A stretch of DNA of 64,000 nucleotides from Kangiella marina (GTDB taxonomy: Bacteria; Pseudomonadota; Gammaproteobacteria; Enterobacterales; Kangiellaceae): NCBI RefSeq assembly GCF_039541235.1, contig NZ_BAABFV010000001.1:310001-374000 (forward strand), written 5' to 3'. Position 1 is the stretch's first letter, and every line of letters begins with the position of its first letter. Positions 33,592-43,608 of the stretch are shown in pieces. The translations under genes and the position numbers were made by a program. The notes beneath the pieces were generated by a model. It saw only the letters and a list, made by a program, of their open reading frames with translations. It was not told the origin of the DNA and made no database searches.

Positions 33592-35004
33592 GCGCTTAAG
33601 ACTCGATTTAAAACCATCGACGATTACAGACTGAGAAACATGCTTGCCCTGCTCGACCACTTTTTGCCCTCGAACCCAAACCGCATCAATCGCATCGTTG
33701 TCCGCTTGATGGTTAAAAATAAAGGCATCGAGAAGTTGCTCTTGGGATTTACCCGTAAACACTAGTGACTCAAGGTTAAGCTCTACAAAGTTTGCTTTAT
33801 AACCGACGGCAATCTGTCCAACTGGTTGTTGTAGACTTTGTGCTCCGCCCTGCGCAGCCTGAGTCCACAACCAGTGCCCCGTAGAGCTGTTAGCACCATC
33901 AACCAATACCGTTCTTGAATGCTCACGTAAACGCTGCTGATACTCCAACCAACGTAACTCTTCAATCGCATTCACAGAGATATGGCTATCGCTACCCACT
34001 GACCAGCGACCACCCTTTGCCTTAAATTCCTTCATTGGGAAGAAACCATCGCCAAGATTGGCTTCGGTGGTTGTACAGATCGAGACTACTGCTTTAGAGT
34101 CAGCAATCGACTTCACTTCGTTGTCGGTTAAATGCGTGGCGTGAATTAAACACCACTTGTCATCAGGACTTAGGTTCTCGTAAAGCCACTCAACCGGGCG
34201 CTGACCATAATGCGCCACACAATCGTCCACTTCCTTGGTTTGCTCCGCGATGTGAATATGGATCGGCGCTGAGTCTGAGTGCGACCGTAACGCTTCAACT
34301 GCAAATTTGAGGTCGCTTTTGTCCACGGCTCGCAACGAATGCGGCGCGATACCGTAGCTTTGGTTGTACTCTGACGATAGCGAATGAACCTGCTCCAAAA
34401 GGCGTCCGTAAGCCTCTTGTGAGTGAATAAAACGTTTCTGCCCATCGTTTGGTGCTTGTGACCCGAAACCGCTGTAGCGATAGAATACCGGCAATAAGGT
34501 GACATCAATGCCACTGTTTTTACCTGCTTCAAAAATCTGTAACGACATTTCTGCAGGATTCTCGTAAAAGCTACCGTTCTTGTCATGATGTAAATAATGA
34601 AACTCGCCCACCGAAGTGTAACCCGCTTTTAACATCTGCATATAAAGTGCGCTGGCGATATGGTTCAAGTCCTCTGGCTCAATATTCTCCACAAAACCGT
34701 ACATCGCTTTGCGCCATGTCCAAAAGCTGTCTTTTGCATCTTTATTAGAGCCGCCACTGGCGCCGCCGCTCACTTCGCCCAGACCGGCCATCGCCCACTG
34801 GAACGCATGGGAGTGATTATTGACCATACCAGGTATCACCGCGCCATCAATCACTTTTCCACTAAAGTTTGCGGGTTTCTCGGTTTGTGGTTTAATTTTA
34901 GTGATAACCCCATTAGAATCGTGCTCCAACAACACGTTCTCCTGCCAGCCGTCGGCCAACAGTATTGATTTAGCGAAAATCTGTTGCGGGTGAATACTTG
35001 TCAT
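33580..35004 (-). CDS. hutF: Formimidoylglutamate deiminase
   Basis: HutF (EC 3.5.3.13) hydrolyses N-formimino-L-glutamate to N-formyl-L-glutamate and ammonia. The 474-residue protein has the amidohydrolase fold with metal ligands in PGMVNNHSHAFQWAMAG, IHIHIAEQ, CLIHATHL and SVGSDSHIS. Its 3' end overlaps that of the pseudokinase gene by 12 bases (convergent). It is divergent from hutI across 41 bases. With HutG it forms the two-step route from formiminoglutamate to glutamate. Confidence 0.95.
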   Translation of the reverse strand: MTSIHPQQIFAKSILLADGWQENVLLEHDSNGVITKIKPQTEKPANFSGKVIDGAVIPGMVNNHSHAFQWAMAGLGEVSGGASGGSNKDAKDSFWTWRKAMYGFVENIEPEDLNHIASALYMQMLKAGYTSVGEFHYLHHDKNGSFYENPAEMSLQIFEAGKNSGIDVTLLPVFYRYSGFGSQAPNDGQKRFIHSQEAYGRLLEQVHSLSSEYNQSYGIAPHSLRAVDKSDLKFAVEALRSHSDSAPIHIHIAEQTKEVDDCVAHYGQRPVEWLYENLSPDDKWCLIHATHLTDNEVKSIADSKAVVSICTTTEANLGDGFFPMKEFKAKGGRWSVGSDSHISVNAIEELRWLEYQQRLREHSRTVLVDGANSSTGHWLWTQAAQGGAQSLQQPVGQIAVGYKANFVELNLESLVFTGKSQEQLLDAFIFNHQADNDAIDAVWVRGQKVVEQGKHVSQSVIVDGFKSSLKRLQA

Positions 35005-35045
35005 AGTGTCGAGTAAAATAGTTAAAACAATATCAGGATCATAAT

Positions 35046-36296
35046 ATGAGCCAGAGTGAAACGAAACCTTTTGATTACATTATTCACAACGTCAATATCG
35101 CGACTTTGTCCGACCAGTACGCCAGCGAAGACAATCCCTACGGTGTCATCGAAAAGGGCGCGATTGGCGTTAATGATGGCCTGATTTCGTATATTGGCAC
35201 TTCTAACCCTGAACTTGATGCAAAAGAAACGATTGATGCCCAAGGCCAATGGCTCACTCCTGGTCTCATCGACTGCCACACGCACCTTGTCTATGGCGGT
35301 AATCGTGCAAACGAATTTGAAATGCGGCTCAATGGCGTCGCTTACGAAGAGATCGCCAAAGCTGGTGGCGGTATTATTTCTAGCGTTAAAGCCACCCGCC
35401 AAGCCACCGAAGAAGAGCTCTTCCAAAGCGCCGCCAAACGTTTACAAAGCTTTATTGACGAAGGCGTAACCACGATTGAAATCAAATCGGGCTATGGTTT
35501 AGATACTGAGAACGAAATTAAAATGCTCAAAGTCGCCAAGCGACTGGAGCAAGAATTTCCTATCCGCGTCAGCACCACCTTCCTTGGCGCACATGCGTTG
35601 CCGCCCGAATTTAAAGGCGATGGCTCAAAAGATAACTCTGATGGGTATATCGACTTAGTCTGTAATGACATGATCCCTCAAATCTCTGAACTGGGTTTAG
35701 CAGACTGTGTCGATGCATTCTGTGAAAACATCGGTTTTACTTACGAGCAAACCGAACGCGTTTTTAAAGCCGCACAAAAACATGGCCTCAAAGTCAAACT
35801 GCACGCTGAACAGCTATCCGATCAGTCTGGCGCAGGCTTAGCCGCAGACTATAACGCCCTATCCGCAGATCATTTAGAATACTTGTCACAAGACTCCATC
35901 GACAAAATGGCCAAGAGCGGCACAGTTGCGGTGCTACTACCAGGCGCTTTCTACTTCCTGCGCGAGACCAAGCTGCCACCAATAGACGAACTGCGCCAAG
36001 CAGGCGTACCCATTGCCGTCGCCTCCGACAGCAACCCCGGCACCTCGCCAGCGCAATCACTATTGCTCATGCTCAATATGGCCTGCACTCTCTTCCGTAT
36101 GACGCCCCTTGAAGCACTACAAGGCGTCACCATCAACGCCGCTAAAGCTCTAGGACTAGAAGATAAGGTGGGCAGTATTGAAATAGGCAAAAGCGCTGAA
36201 CTCGCGCTGTGGGATATTGACCACCCTAATCAGTTAAGTTATCAGTTAGGTGGGAATAACTTAGTTAAAGTTTATAACTCGACTAATAAACAATAG
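35046..36296 (+). CDS. hutI: Imidazolonepropionase
   Basis: HutI (EC 3.5.2.7) opens the ring of imidazolone propionate to N-formimino-L-glutamate, the third step of histidine breakdown. The 416-residue amidohydrolase has metal ligands in [33 protein letters not shown] and [11 protein letters not shown]. The substrate-binding segment [15 protein letters not shown] is also present. The start at 35046 is preceded by CAGGATC. It shares a very short (41 bp) divergent promoter region with hutF, which lacks the palindrome found upstream of hutC. Confidence 0.95.
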   Translation: MSQSETKPFDYIIHNVNIATLSDQYASEDNPYGVIEKGAIGVNDGLISYIGTSNPELDAKETIDAQGQWLTPGLIDCHTHLVYGGNRANEFEMRLNGVAYEEIAKAGGGIISSVKATRQATEEELFQSAAKRLQSFIDEGVTTIEIKSGYGLDTENEIKMLKVAKRLEQEFPIRVSTTFLGAHALPPEFKGDGSKDNSDGYIDLVCNDMIPQISELGLADCVDAFCENIGFTYEQTERVFKAAQKHGLKVKLHAEQLSDQSGAGLAADYNALSADHLEYLSQDSIDKMAKSGTVAVLLPGAFYFLRETKLPPIDELRQAGVPIAVASDSNPGTSPAQSLLLMLNMACTLFRMTPLEALQGVTINAAKALGLEDKVGSIEIGKSAELALWDIDHPNQLSYQLGGNNLVKVYNSTNKQ

Positions 36297-36436
36297 CTCG
36301 TCATGCCGTGGCACCACAGGCACTCCCAATGGTCGATCACCACCGTATCCAGAGTCTTTTCTAACTTGCAAAAAAGTCACCCAGGAATTAAAGTCGGCCA
36401 TGCTAAAATATGTATTTATAATTAAGGAGAACTAAG

Positions 36437-36994
36437 ATGCAATTACTTTGGGGCGCAATAATACTCGTTGTAGGCTTGGCGATAGGAGCTGTAGTTGAAG
36501 TTCCATTTTTTAAGTTTGATTCAAAAAACAGCATTCCTGTGCACTCTCCGGGAGACTTACTTTTTGAAGATAAGAACCCTAGAGACTTAACGGAAAGTAA
36601 AATCATAAGAATTGTTTTTAAAAAAGAGCTACCCAACGAAGTTGTATTCGAAGTTACATATAACTTTTTGGAAAATGACAAGCAAGGACGTAAAGTTGGT
36701 TTATGGACTGATAGTAACTTTTGGTCGTTTAGTCACGGGAAGTTAAAACAGGGACTGAATACTGTTACTGTAAAGTCCATTTTATCTTCACGATCTGAGG
36801 CTGTACATGTATCTGAGACGTTGACATTCACGATATCAAGTTCAGAAAATAAGTATAATAACTGGCTGGATAAGGAAGTAATTAACTTCAATAAAATATG
36901 GTTCCAATGTGAAAAGCATGAAACATGTAATTTTGTTTTTAATGCTTTATCACATGAAACAAAGGAAAAAGTTTTTAGTCGTGCCCATAAGTAA
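36437..36994 (+). CDS. Orphan protein with N-terminal membrane anchor
   Basis: I do not recognise this 185-residue protein. It begins with a hydrophobic helix (LLWGAIILVVGLAIGAVVEV), either a signal anchor or an uncleaved signal. An apparently beta-rich domain follows (EVVFEVTYNFLEND, GLNTVTVKSILSS, VSETLTFTISS), with two cysteines near the end (WFQCEKHETCNFVF). AAGGAGA at 36423-36429 gives it a strong ribosome-binding site. It is AT-rich relative to the hut genes on both sides and interrupts the hut region, which suggests insertion by transfer. No mobile-element ends were seen. Confidence 0.65.
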   Translation: MQLLWGAIILVVGLAIGAVVEVPFFKFDSKNSIPVHSPGDLLFEDKNPRDLTESKIIRIVFKKELPNEVVFEVTYNFLENDKQGRKVGLWTDSNFWSFSHGKLKQGLNTVTVKSILSSRSEAVHVSETLTFTISSSENKYNNWLDKEVINFNKIWFQCEKHETCNFVFNALSHETKEKVFSRAHK

Positions 36995-37055
36995 GACAAT
37001 TATGGAGTTAAACTAAACTCTGCTTTACTATTGCGTTGCTTTTGATTTAAGTTTG

Positions 37056-38282
37056 TTAATAGCGGTCAAAAGCAGCGCATTGCAACTTCAGGACTAAGTC
37101 CTTAATCACTCCCCCAACCTTATGCGCCTTTTCCTTATCAAACAATCTTAATTTTTCATTTAAATACGTAGCCTGCGACAACTCTAGCTGGATGGTATAG
37201 ATATTATCCTCTGGCTTGGCGTATTGACGAGTAATAAAACCGCCTTTAAAGCGTCCGTTGATAATTTTTGAATAGTCACCGGTATCGAAGTTTTCGAGCA
37301 CTGCTTTAAGCTCGTCGCTTACAGTTTGGCCTTCGTTTGTGCCGAAGTTAAAGTCTGGCAACTGGCCATCGAAGAAACGCGGAACGTGGGACTGAATGGT
37401 GTGTGCTTCAAACAGTAAACAATAACCGAACTTGTCTTTGGCTTGCTTAATTAGGCGCTCTAACTCTTGATGATACGGTTTCCAGTACAATTCTGTTCGT
37501 CGAGCGACCTCATGCGAATCAGGCTCTTCGTCTTCTTCGTATAGTGCTTCTAAATCAAAGGTCGATGTTGGGCAAAGCTCAGTATTATCAGCTCCTTTGT
37601 ACAGCACTTTACCGCTACAGTCTCGATTTAAGTCAATCAGGTAACGTGAATAGTTAGCGTTAATTCGAGTGACTTTTAGCTCTTCTAAATAGTCATAAAG
37701 TTGTACTAGATACCAGTCGGTGTCGGCGCTATTCAAGGCGGTGTCCGTCATCTGCTCTAAGACATCATGCGGGATAAACTGCCCGTGATGCGGCATCGAA
37801 ACAATAATAGGCGAATCCTGCTCGACTAGATCGAATACTGGTATTTCAGCCTCACTAAAACGCAGGCTGGCTCTATCCAAAATCATAATATCAGCCTCGA
37901 CATACTGAGTTCGTGCGAGGTCTGAATTGATTAATTCATCGCTGTAATAGTAACTAATCAGCTTTTTGGCGTCGCTAATCAATAACGGACACTGTTGCTC
38001 TACCGCACTCCATGATTCCGAGCTTGCGCCTGAATGATTTAAGTACCACTTTACTTGGTACAGGTAATCTAAAAAGAAGTCGGTCAGCGTTCGATGATAC
38101 TTTTCTTCGGCGCCAAGAACTTTGGTCAGCTTGATAATATCCTGATGGAACTTTTCGCGAGCCTCGACCATAGAGTATTCATGGATATAATCCCAAGCAA
38201 CTTGTAAATGCGCCAAGTGATTGAATTCACTCGGTTCTATTTGCTGCTTTTTAAATCGTTCGGTTAAAGATTTAGAATTCAT
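37056..38282 (-). CDS. hutG: N-formylglutamate deformylase fused to an N-terminal helical domain
   Basis: The C-terminal part (residues about 150-408) is HutG (EC 3.5.1.68), which hydrolyses N-formylglutamate to glutamate and formate. It has PIIVSMPHHGQFIP, INANYSRYLIDLNRD, CLLFEAHTIQSHVPRFFDG, DFNFGTNEG and GRFKGGFITRQYA, all family motifs. HutG alone is about 265 residues. Here an extra domain of about 130 residues precedes it (FNHLAHLQVAWDYIHEY, KYHRTLTDFF, SDLARTQYVEAD). This resembles free-standing small bacterial proteins of unknown function that carry an H-x-x-H-x-x-V/L-A-W and YH-x-T-x-T pattern. I use the ATG at 38282. The frame opens at a GTG at 38318 with no better ribosome-binding site. 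It is divergent from hutC around the HutC-type operator. Confidence 0.9.
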   Translation of the reverse strand: MNSKSLTERFKKQQIEPSEFNHLAHLQVAWDYIHEYSMVEAREKFHQDIIKLTKVLGAEEKYHRTLTDFFLDYLYQVKWYLNHSGASSESWSAVEQQCPLLISDAKKLISYYYSDELINSDLARTQYVEADIMILDRASLRFSEAEIPVFDLVEQDSPIIVSMPHHGQFIPHDVLEQMTDTALNSADTDWYLVQLYDYLEELKVTRINANYSRYLIDLNRDCSGKVLYKGADNTELCPTSTFDLEALYEEDEEPDSHEVARRTELYWKPYHQELERLIKQAKDKFGYCLLFEAHTIQSHVPRFFDGQLPDFNFGTNEGQTVSDELKAVLENFDTGDYSKIINGRFKGGFITRQYAKPEDNIYTIQLELSQATYLNEKLRLFDKEKAHKVGGVIKDLVLKLQCAAFDRY

Positions 38283-38337
38283 TGGTCTCACTTGCCTTTT
38301 CTTTATTTCTCTTTTCACTTTTCTTTGCTATTTACGC

Positions 38338-38367
38338 TTGAAAAGCATACGTATTTATTAGTATAGT
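38338..38367 (+). promoter_or_regulatory. Candidate promoter of hutCUH
   Basis: TTGAAA (38338-38343) and TATAGT (38362-38367) are separated by 18 bases. The predicted start falls at the palindrome at 38373-38384. Confidence 0.5.
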
Positions 38368-38372
38368 TCAAC

Positions 38373-38384
38373 TTGTATATACAA
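38373..38384. promoter_or_regulatory. HutC-type operator
   Basis: TTGTATATACAA is a perfect 12-base palindrome between divergent hutG and hutC. HutC operators described in Pseudomonas have the form CTTGTATGTACAAG, so the core matches. Its place at the expected transcript start of hutC suits a repressor relieved by urocanate. Confidence 0.8.
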
Positions 38385-38454
38385 CTTAGCATACAGGATT
38401 TTTTGCTGGGTTCAAGTCACTACAGGGATTATACAATCAATTAGATTGGAGCTC

Positions 38455-39186
38455 ATGACTGAAGCTAATACTCACCGTTATATGGTGGTAAAAAACTTTA
38501 TAAAACAAGGTATTGAAGACGAAAGTTGGGCGGAGCACAAACGAGTGCCCTCTGAGAATCAGCTGGTGGAAACCTGTGGCGTCAGTCGCATGACAGCTCG
38601 CCGCGCTTTAGATGAACTGACCGAAGAAGGTATTTTGTATCGCGTTCAGGGCCGCGGCACTTTTGTCGCTCCAAAGAAGCTCCATTCGCCGATGCTCGAA
38701 ATTAGAAATATCGCCGACGAAGTTCAAGATCGTGGTGGAGAATATTCTAATGAATTGATTTTATTGCAAAAAGAGCACTGCCCTACTCACCTTTTACACT
38801 ACTTTGACTTAGAGGAAGGCGAAGACATTTTCCACTCGATCATGGTCCACAAAGAAAATAAAAAGCCGATTCAGATTGAGCAACGTTACGTTAATCCCAA
38901 AGCTGCGCCGGATTACTTAAAACAGAATTTTAATGAGATGACGCCGAACGTCTATCTATCAGAAGTAGCGCCACTAACGCAGGCCGAACATCAAATCGAA
39001 GCCAAAGAGGCAGATCCCTTTATGCGGATCACCCTAAAGCTGCAAGAGAATGAGCCGGTGTTATCGATTGATAGAACGACTTGGTCGAAAGAACTCTTGG
39101 TCAGCTATTGCCAATTATTCCACCCTGCCAGCCGTTTTAAGCTGACTGGACGATTTACTACTGAACACCAACTGACCGAGCTTTAG
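38455..39186 (+). CDS. hutC: Histidine utilisation repressor HutC (GntR family)
   Basis: HutC represses hut genes until urocanate binds. The protein has a GntR winged HTH (KRVPSENQLVETCGVSRMTARRALDELTEEG, about 30-60, then GRGTFVAP) and a UTRA effector domain (about 95-240, with IEQRYVNPKAAPDYL and LSIDRTTWS). The ATG at 38455 gives 243 residues with GGAG just upstream. A TTG at 38446 is an alternative. It is the first gene of hutC-hutU-hutH and lies downstream of its likely operator. Confidence 0.94.
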   Translation: MTEANTHRYMVVKNFIKQGIEDESWAEHKRVPSENQLVETCGVSRMTARRALDELTEEGILYRVQGRGTFVAPKKLHSPMLEIRNIADEVQDRGGEYSNELILLQKEHCPTHLLHYFDLEEGEDIFHSIMVHKENKKPIQIEQRYVNPKAAPDYLKQNFNEMTPNVYLSEVAPLTQAEHQIEAKEADPFMRITLKLQENEPVLSIDRTTWSKELLVSYCQLFHPASRFKLTGRFTTEHQLTEL

Positions 39187-39219
39187 CTGGGTTACTTACA
39201 ATATTAGAGAGGAGTCAAA

Positions 39220-40887
39220 ATGAGCGAACGTTTTGATGCAAGTCGCGAGATAAGAGCGCCAAAAGGTACAGAGTTAAACGCAAAGTCATGGTTAACCGAA
39301 GCACCGCTTCGCATGTTAATGAACAATTTAGATCCAGATGTTGCAGAGCATCCGCAAGGCCTAGTGGTTTATGGCGGTATTGGTCGAGCGGCTCGTAACT
39401 GGGAATGTTATGACAAAATCGTTGAGTCGTTGAAAGAACTTAACGATGATGAAACGCTTTTAGTACAGTCGGGAAAGCCTGTAGGCGTTTTTAAAACTCA
39501 CGCTGATGCACCGCGAGTTTTAATCGCGAACTCAAACCTAGTGCCACACTGGGCAAACTGGGAACACTTCAACGAGCTAGACCGAAAAGGTTTAATGATG
39601 TACGGCCAGATGACGGCGGGCTCTTGGATTTATATTGGCAGCCAAGGCATTGTGCAAGGCACCTACGAAACGTTTGTTGAAGCGGGTCGTCAACACTTCG
39701 ACGGCAACACCACAGGCAAATGGATTTTAACCGGCGGTCTTGGTGGTATGGGTGGTGCGCAGCCGCTTGCTGCAACCATGGCAGGCTATTGCATGATCGC
39801 CGTTGAGTGCGACGAAACGCGTATCGATTTCCGCCTGCGCACGGGCTATGTCGATAAGAAAGCCACCAGCATTGATGAAGCTTTAAAAATGCTACAAGAA
39901 GCTTTGGACAATGGCGAGGCGATTTCGATTGGTTTACTGGGCAACGCGGCTGACGTGTTCCCTGAGCTTCAAAAGCGTGGCGTTAAACCTGACTTAGTGA
40001 CTGACCAAACATCAGCACATGATCCTGTGAATGGTTATTTGCCACAAGGCTGGACACTTGAAGAGTGGCGCGAAAAAGCGCAATCTAGCCCTGAAGAAGT
40101 GACTAAAGCGGCGAAACAATCCATGGCCGTTCAAGTCAAAGCTATGGTTGAGTTTGCTCATGCCGGCATCCCAACCGTCGATTACGGTAACAACATTCGC
40201 CAAATGGCGCTGGAAGAAGGTGTCGAAAACGCTTTTGATTTCCCAGGCTTTGTTCCAGCTTATATCCGCCCTCTTTTCTGCCGCGGCGTAGGTCCATTCC
40301 GCTGGGTAGCGCTTTCAGGTGATCCAGAAGATATTTACAAAACCGACCAAAAAGTGAAAGAAATCATCGCTGACGATCCGCATCTTCACAACTGGCTGGA
40401 TATGGCGAAAGAGCGTATTCAATTCCAAGGCTTACCATCGCGTATCTGCTGGGTCGGCTTAGGCTTACGCCATAAACTAGGCTTGGCATTCAATGAAATG
40501 GTTAAAAATGGCGAGCTAAAAGCGCCAGTTGTCATTGGTCGTGACCACTTAGATTCAGGCTCAGTAGCCAGCCCAAATCGCGAAACGGAAGGCATGAAAG
40601 ATGGCTCTGACGCTGTATCTGATTGGCCTTTACTGAACGCCATGTTGAACGTAGCTGGTGGCGCCACTTGGGTATCGTTGCACCACGGCGGCGGCGTTGG
40701 CATGGGCTTCTCGCAGCACTCAGGCGTCGTGATTTGCTGTGATGGTACTGACGAAGCTGCCGCACGCATTAATCGTGTACTCTTCAATGATCCAGCGACA
40801 GGCGTTATGCGCCACGCAGATGCTGGCTACGAGGCAGCTGTCGAGTGCGCTAAAGAAAATAACTTAAACCTTCCAATGGTTAAGTAG
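39220..40887 (+). CDS. hutU: Urocanate hydratase
   Basis: HutU (EC 4.2.1.49) adds water to urocanate with tightly bound NAD+ as the electrophile, giving imidazolone propionate. The 555-residue protein shows the family motifs [46 protein letters not shown], the catalytic-region [17 protein letters not shown] and [26 protein letters not shown] precedes the ATG. It is 33 bases after hutC and 31 before hutH, in one operon. Confidence 0.97.
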   Translation: MSERFDASREIRAPKGTELNAKSWLTEAPLRMLMNNLDPDVAEHPQGLVVYGGIGRAARNWECYDKIVESLKELNDDETLLVQSGKPVGVFKTHADAPRVLIANSNLVPHWANWEHFNELDRKGLMMYGQMTAGSWIYIGSQGIVQGTYETFVEAGRQHFDGNTTGKWILTGGLGGMGGAQPLAATMAGYCMIAVECDETRIDFRLRTGYVDKKATSIDEALKMLQEALDNGEAISIGLLGNAADVFPELQKRGVKPDLVTDQTSAHDPVNGYLPQGWTLEEWREKAQSSPEEVTKAAKQSMAVQVKAMVEFAHAGIPTVDYGNNIRQMALEEGVENAFDFPGFVPAYIRPLFCRGVGPFRWVALSGDPEDIYKTDQKVKEIIADDPHLHNWLDMAKERIQFQGLPSRICWVGLGLRHKLGLAFNEMVKNGELKAPVVIGRDHLDSGSVASPNRETEGMKDGSDAVSDWPLLNAMLNVAGGATWVSLHHGGGVGMGFSQHSGVVICCDGTDEAAARINRVLFNDPATGVMRHADAGYEAAVECAKENNLNLPMVK

Positions 40888-40918
40888 AGCTGACAAACAA
40901 TTTTAAGGTTATCAATTT

Positions 40919-42448
40919 ATGACAATGTATACATTAACTCCAGGCAAGTTGACGCTTGCCGACTGTCGAGACATTTACTCGAAGCCTTGTCAGATCGAAC
41001 TAAACGCTGACTTTTACCCAGTGATCGACCGCTCGGCGCAAACAGTCGCAAACGTCGTCGAAAACAACCAGACGGTTTACGGTATTAACACGGGCTTCGG
41101 TTTGCTCGCTTCAACACGCATTCCACGCGAAAAATTAGAGCTTCTACAAGAAAGTTTAGTGCTTTCTCATGCCGCAGGCATTGGCGAGTTACTTCCTGAT
41201 AACGTAGTTCGCTTATTGATGGTGCTTAAACTGTCGAGTCTATCGCAAGGCCACTCAGGCGTGCGTCGCGAGACGGTTGATGCACTGATTAAACTAGTAA
41301 ACCATGAAGTCTATCCGTGCATTCCGGAAAAAGGCTCTGTCGGTGCCTCAGGCGATCTAGCGCCACTAGCGCACATGAGTTGTACGCTAATTGGCGTCGG
41401 TGAAGTACGTCATAAAGGCAAAATTATCAGTGCCGTTGAAGGCTTAAAAGCTGCTGGGCTAGAGCCTTTGACGTTAGCCGCCAAAGAAGGCCTAGCGCTA
41501 CTGAACGGTACCCAATGCTCAACGGCGCTAGCCTTAGCAGGATTGTTCGGCGCGGAAAACAATTTCTCAGCAGCGATAGTCGCTGGTGGTTTAACGGTTG
41601 ATGCCGTGCTTGGTTCAGTTGCACCTTTCGATGCACGAATTCATGAAGTTCGTGGCCATGATGGTCAAAAGAAAGTGGCCTTGTCGTTACTGAATCTAAT
41701 CAAGGGCAGTGAATTAAACGAATCACACGAAGACTGCGACAAGGTACAAGATCCATACTCTTTACGTTGTCAGCCTCAGGTCATGGGCGCAGCTCTCGAC
41801 CACATGCGTTTCGCTGCTTCGGTATTATTAACTGAAGCCAATGCGGTTTCTGATAACCCGCTAGTCTTCCCCGAAGACGGCGATATTATTTCTGGCGGTA
41901 ACTTCCACGCAGAGCCAGTCGCTATGTCCTCTGACTTATTGGCCATCGTTATCTCTGAAGTGGGTGCGATTGTGGAGCGTCGTATTGCTCTTATGCTCGA
42001 TAAACACCTAAGCGGCCTACCAGCCTTCTTAGTCGAAGACAGTGGCGTTAATTCAGGCTTTATGATCGCACAGGTGACTGCCGCAGCATTAGCCTCAGAA
42101 AATAAAACATTGGCGCACCCTGCTTCTGTCGATAGTTTACCAACGTCAGCCAATCAAGAAGATCACGTTTCTATGGCTACCTTCGCGGCGCGACGTTTAC
42201 GCGATATGAACTTCAATACTGCTGGCGTCATTGCAGTTGAGTTATTAAGTGCAGCACAAGGACTGGACTTTAGAGCACCACTTAAAACCTCAGCGACGCT
42301 ACAGAAAGCTTACGATGCGATCCGTGAAGAAGTCCCTTATTACGATAAAGATCGCCACTTTGGCCCAGATATTGAAGCCATTCGTGAGTTAATTGATAGC
42401 GGCTTATTTAATCAATTCGCTAAAGAGTTAGAACTTCCTAGTTTATAA
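40919..42448 (+). CDS. hutH: Histidine ammonia-lyase
   Basis: HutH (EC 4.3.1.3) deaminates histidine to trans-urocanate, the first step of the pathway. The 509-residue protein has the Ala-Ser-Gly triad that forms the MIO cofactor in [16 protein letters not shown] near residue 145. It also has [11 protein letters not shown] near 54, [15 protein letters not shown] and [19 protein letters not shown]. Two close ATG codons (40919 and 40925) are possible, and AAGG lies upstream. It is last in hutC-U-H and followed by a terminator. Confidence 0.97.
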   Translation: MTMYTLTPGKLTLADCRDIYSKPCQIELNADFYPVIDRSAQTVANVVENNQTVYGINTGFGLLASTRIPREKLELLQESLVLSHAAGIGELLPDNVVRLLMVLKLSSLSQGHSGVRRETVDALIKLVNHEVYPCIPEKGSVGASGDLAPLAHMSCTLIGVGEVRHKGKIISAVEGLKAAGLEPLTLAAKEGLALLNGTQCSTALALAGLFGAENNFSAAIVAGGLTVDAVLGSVAPFDARIHEVRGHDGQKKVALSLLNLIKGSELNESHEDCDKVQDPYSLRCQPQVMGAALDHMRFAASVLLTEANAVSDNPLVFPEDGDIISGGNFHAEPVAMSSDLLAIVISEVGAIVERRIALMLDKHLSGLPAFLVEDSGVNSGFMIAQVTAAALASENKTLAHPASVDSLPTSANQEDHVSMATFAARRLRDMNFNTAGVIAVELLSAAQGLDFRAPLKTSATLQKAYDAIREEVPYYDKDRHFGPDIEAIRELIDSGLFNQFAKELELPSL

Positions 42449-42469
42449 AACTTAAATTGTAATAAGCAC

Positions 42470-42497
42470 AAAAAAAGCGCCAAATCGGCGCTTTTTT
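42470..42497. terminator. Bidirectional terminator after hutH
   Basis: GCGCC and GGCGC pair around AAATC with A residues before (42470-42476) and six T residues after (42492-42497). Confidence 0.92.
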
Positions 42498-42530
42498 AAT
42501 TCAGGAGCTTTGCTCTGCTTTTCTTACAAC

Positions 42531-42866
42531 TTACATTCCTAACGAAATCTCAGCGATTCTTCGACGGGCTTTCTTGAGCTGAGAAGTAAATTCTTTCTTT
42601 TCCAATAAATGTTTGTAGCTGTCCGATTGATAAAGGTGGCTAACTAACTTCTTTTGTCGGATGAACTGCTCTGGCATGTAGTCTACCCCTACTTTGCACC
42701 AAGCCATTCCTTTCAGTCTAAGTTGCTCAGGATGGCCTTCACCTTTAACAAACTTGCAGATTGAGACGATCTTATCGGCAGTGTGGTCGTCAATATCAAG
42801 GATGTCAGCTTTTGCTGCCGAAGAAACCGCGAGTAACACAATGCCAGTTATAATGGGTTTGTACAT
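42531..42866 (-). CDS. Small secreted protein of unknown function
   Basis: A 111-residue protein with a clear signal peptide (MYKPIITGIVLLAVSSAAKA), so the mature form of about 91 residues is periplasmic. Two cysteines (SICKFVKG and MAWCKVGVD) could form a disulfide. The C-terminal half is basic and helical (KKEFTSQLKKARRRIAEI). I do not recognise a family. It is convergent with hutH and lies upstream of nothing obvious. Confidence 0.68.
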   Translation of the reverse strand: MYKPIITGIVLLAVSSAAKADILDIDDHTADKIVSICKFVKGEGHPEQLRLKGMAWCKVGVDYMPEQFIRQKKLVSHLYQSDSYKHLLEKKEFTSQLKKARRRIAEISLGM

Positions 42867-42929
42867 TTGCCCTTCTCTATTGCTATTATGGTTGATAACA
42901 ATAGCTGCTTGAAACCCTTATGTTTGTGT

Positions 42930-43529
42930 TTATTTTTTTCTGGATTTCACAGCTATATAAAACTCAACGTCAACCTCATGCTTCACCCAGTCTGGGTTTT
43001 CCCAAGCACCAAGCCCGAGGTCAAAATCGAGACGATTGATTGTAAAATTACCTGACAAATGCAACAAGTCGACTAGTTCACGAATTTCTAATTTAAAGCT
43101 GTAAGGCTTTGTTATTCCTTTAATTTTCAAGTCGCCAGTTATTTCATAAACACCTTTAGAAACAGACTTAATAGAACTTGACTTAAAGTAACTTCTAGGT
43201 GAGTTCTCAATATCAAACCAGTTACCTTTTTTGAGCTTTGTGTCACGCTTTTCGCTGCCACTTTCAACCGATGCCAGTTCGATAACAACATCTATCTGGC
43301 TAGCCTCTAAATTATGGCTATCAAAAGTCGCTTCAACGTCAAACTCTTTGAAGTGACCAGTGAATGATGTTTTACGATTTTGTACACCGCTAAATTCAAT
43401 TTTACTGTCTTCTTTTACTAGCTGGTTATACTCGGCAGCCACTGCGGAGAATGGCGTGAAAAAACTCAACATTACAATAAAACTGCTCAACAAATGTTTA
43501 ACTTTCAACATACTCAACCCACGATTCAT
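42930..43529 (-). CDS. YceI-family periplasmic protein
   Basis: A 199-residue protein with a signal peptide (LLSSFIVMLSFFTPFSAVAA) and a YceI-like lipocalin-type domain: SKIEFSGVQNRKTSFTGHFKEFDVEATFD, VIELASVESG, RDTKLKKGNWFDIENSPRSYFKS, and KIKGITKPYSFKLEI. YceI proteins bind long polyisoprenoids or other amphiphiles in the periplasm, and the ligand here is unknown. A second Met at 43511 (MLKVKHLL) gives a more usual signal peptide and may be the true start. It is divergent from the DUF4139 gene. Confidence 0.87.
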   Translation of the reverse strand: MNRGLSMLKVKHLLSSFIVMLSFFTPFSAVAAEYNQLVKEDSKIEFSGVQNRKTSFTGHFKEFDVEATFDSHNLEASQIDVVIELASVESGSEKRDTKLKKGNWFDIENSPRSYFKSSSIKSVSKGVYEITGDLKIKGITKPYSFKLEIRELVDLLHLSGNFTINRLDFDLGLGAWENPDWVKHEVDVEFYIAVKSRKK

Positions 43530-43608
43530 AAAATTTTGAAAGATTTAACCCTTTTAGGTTCCTTAGACGTTTATAGTGTTAGAACTAAGGAAATACAAGG
43601 TAAACTTT

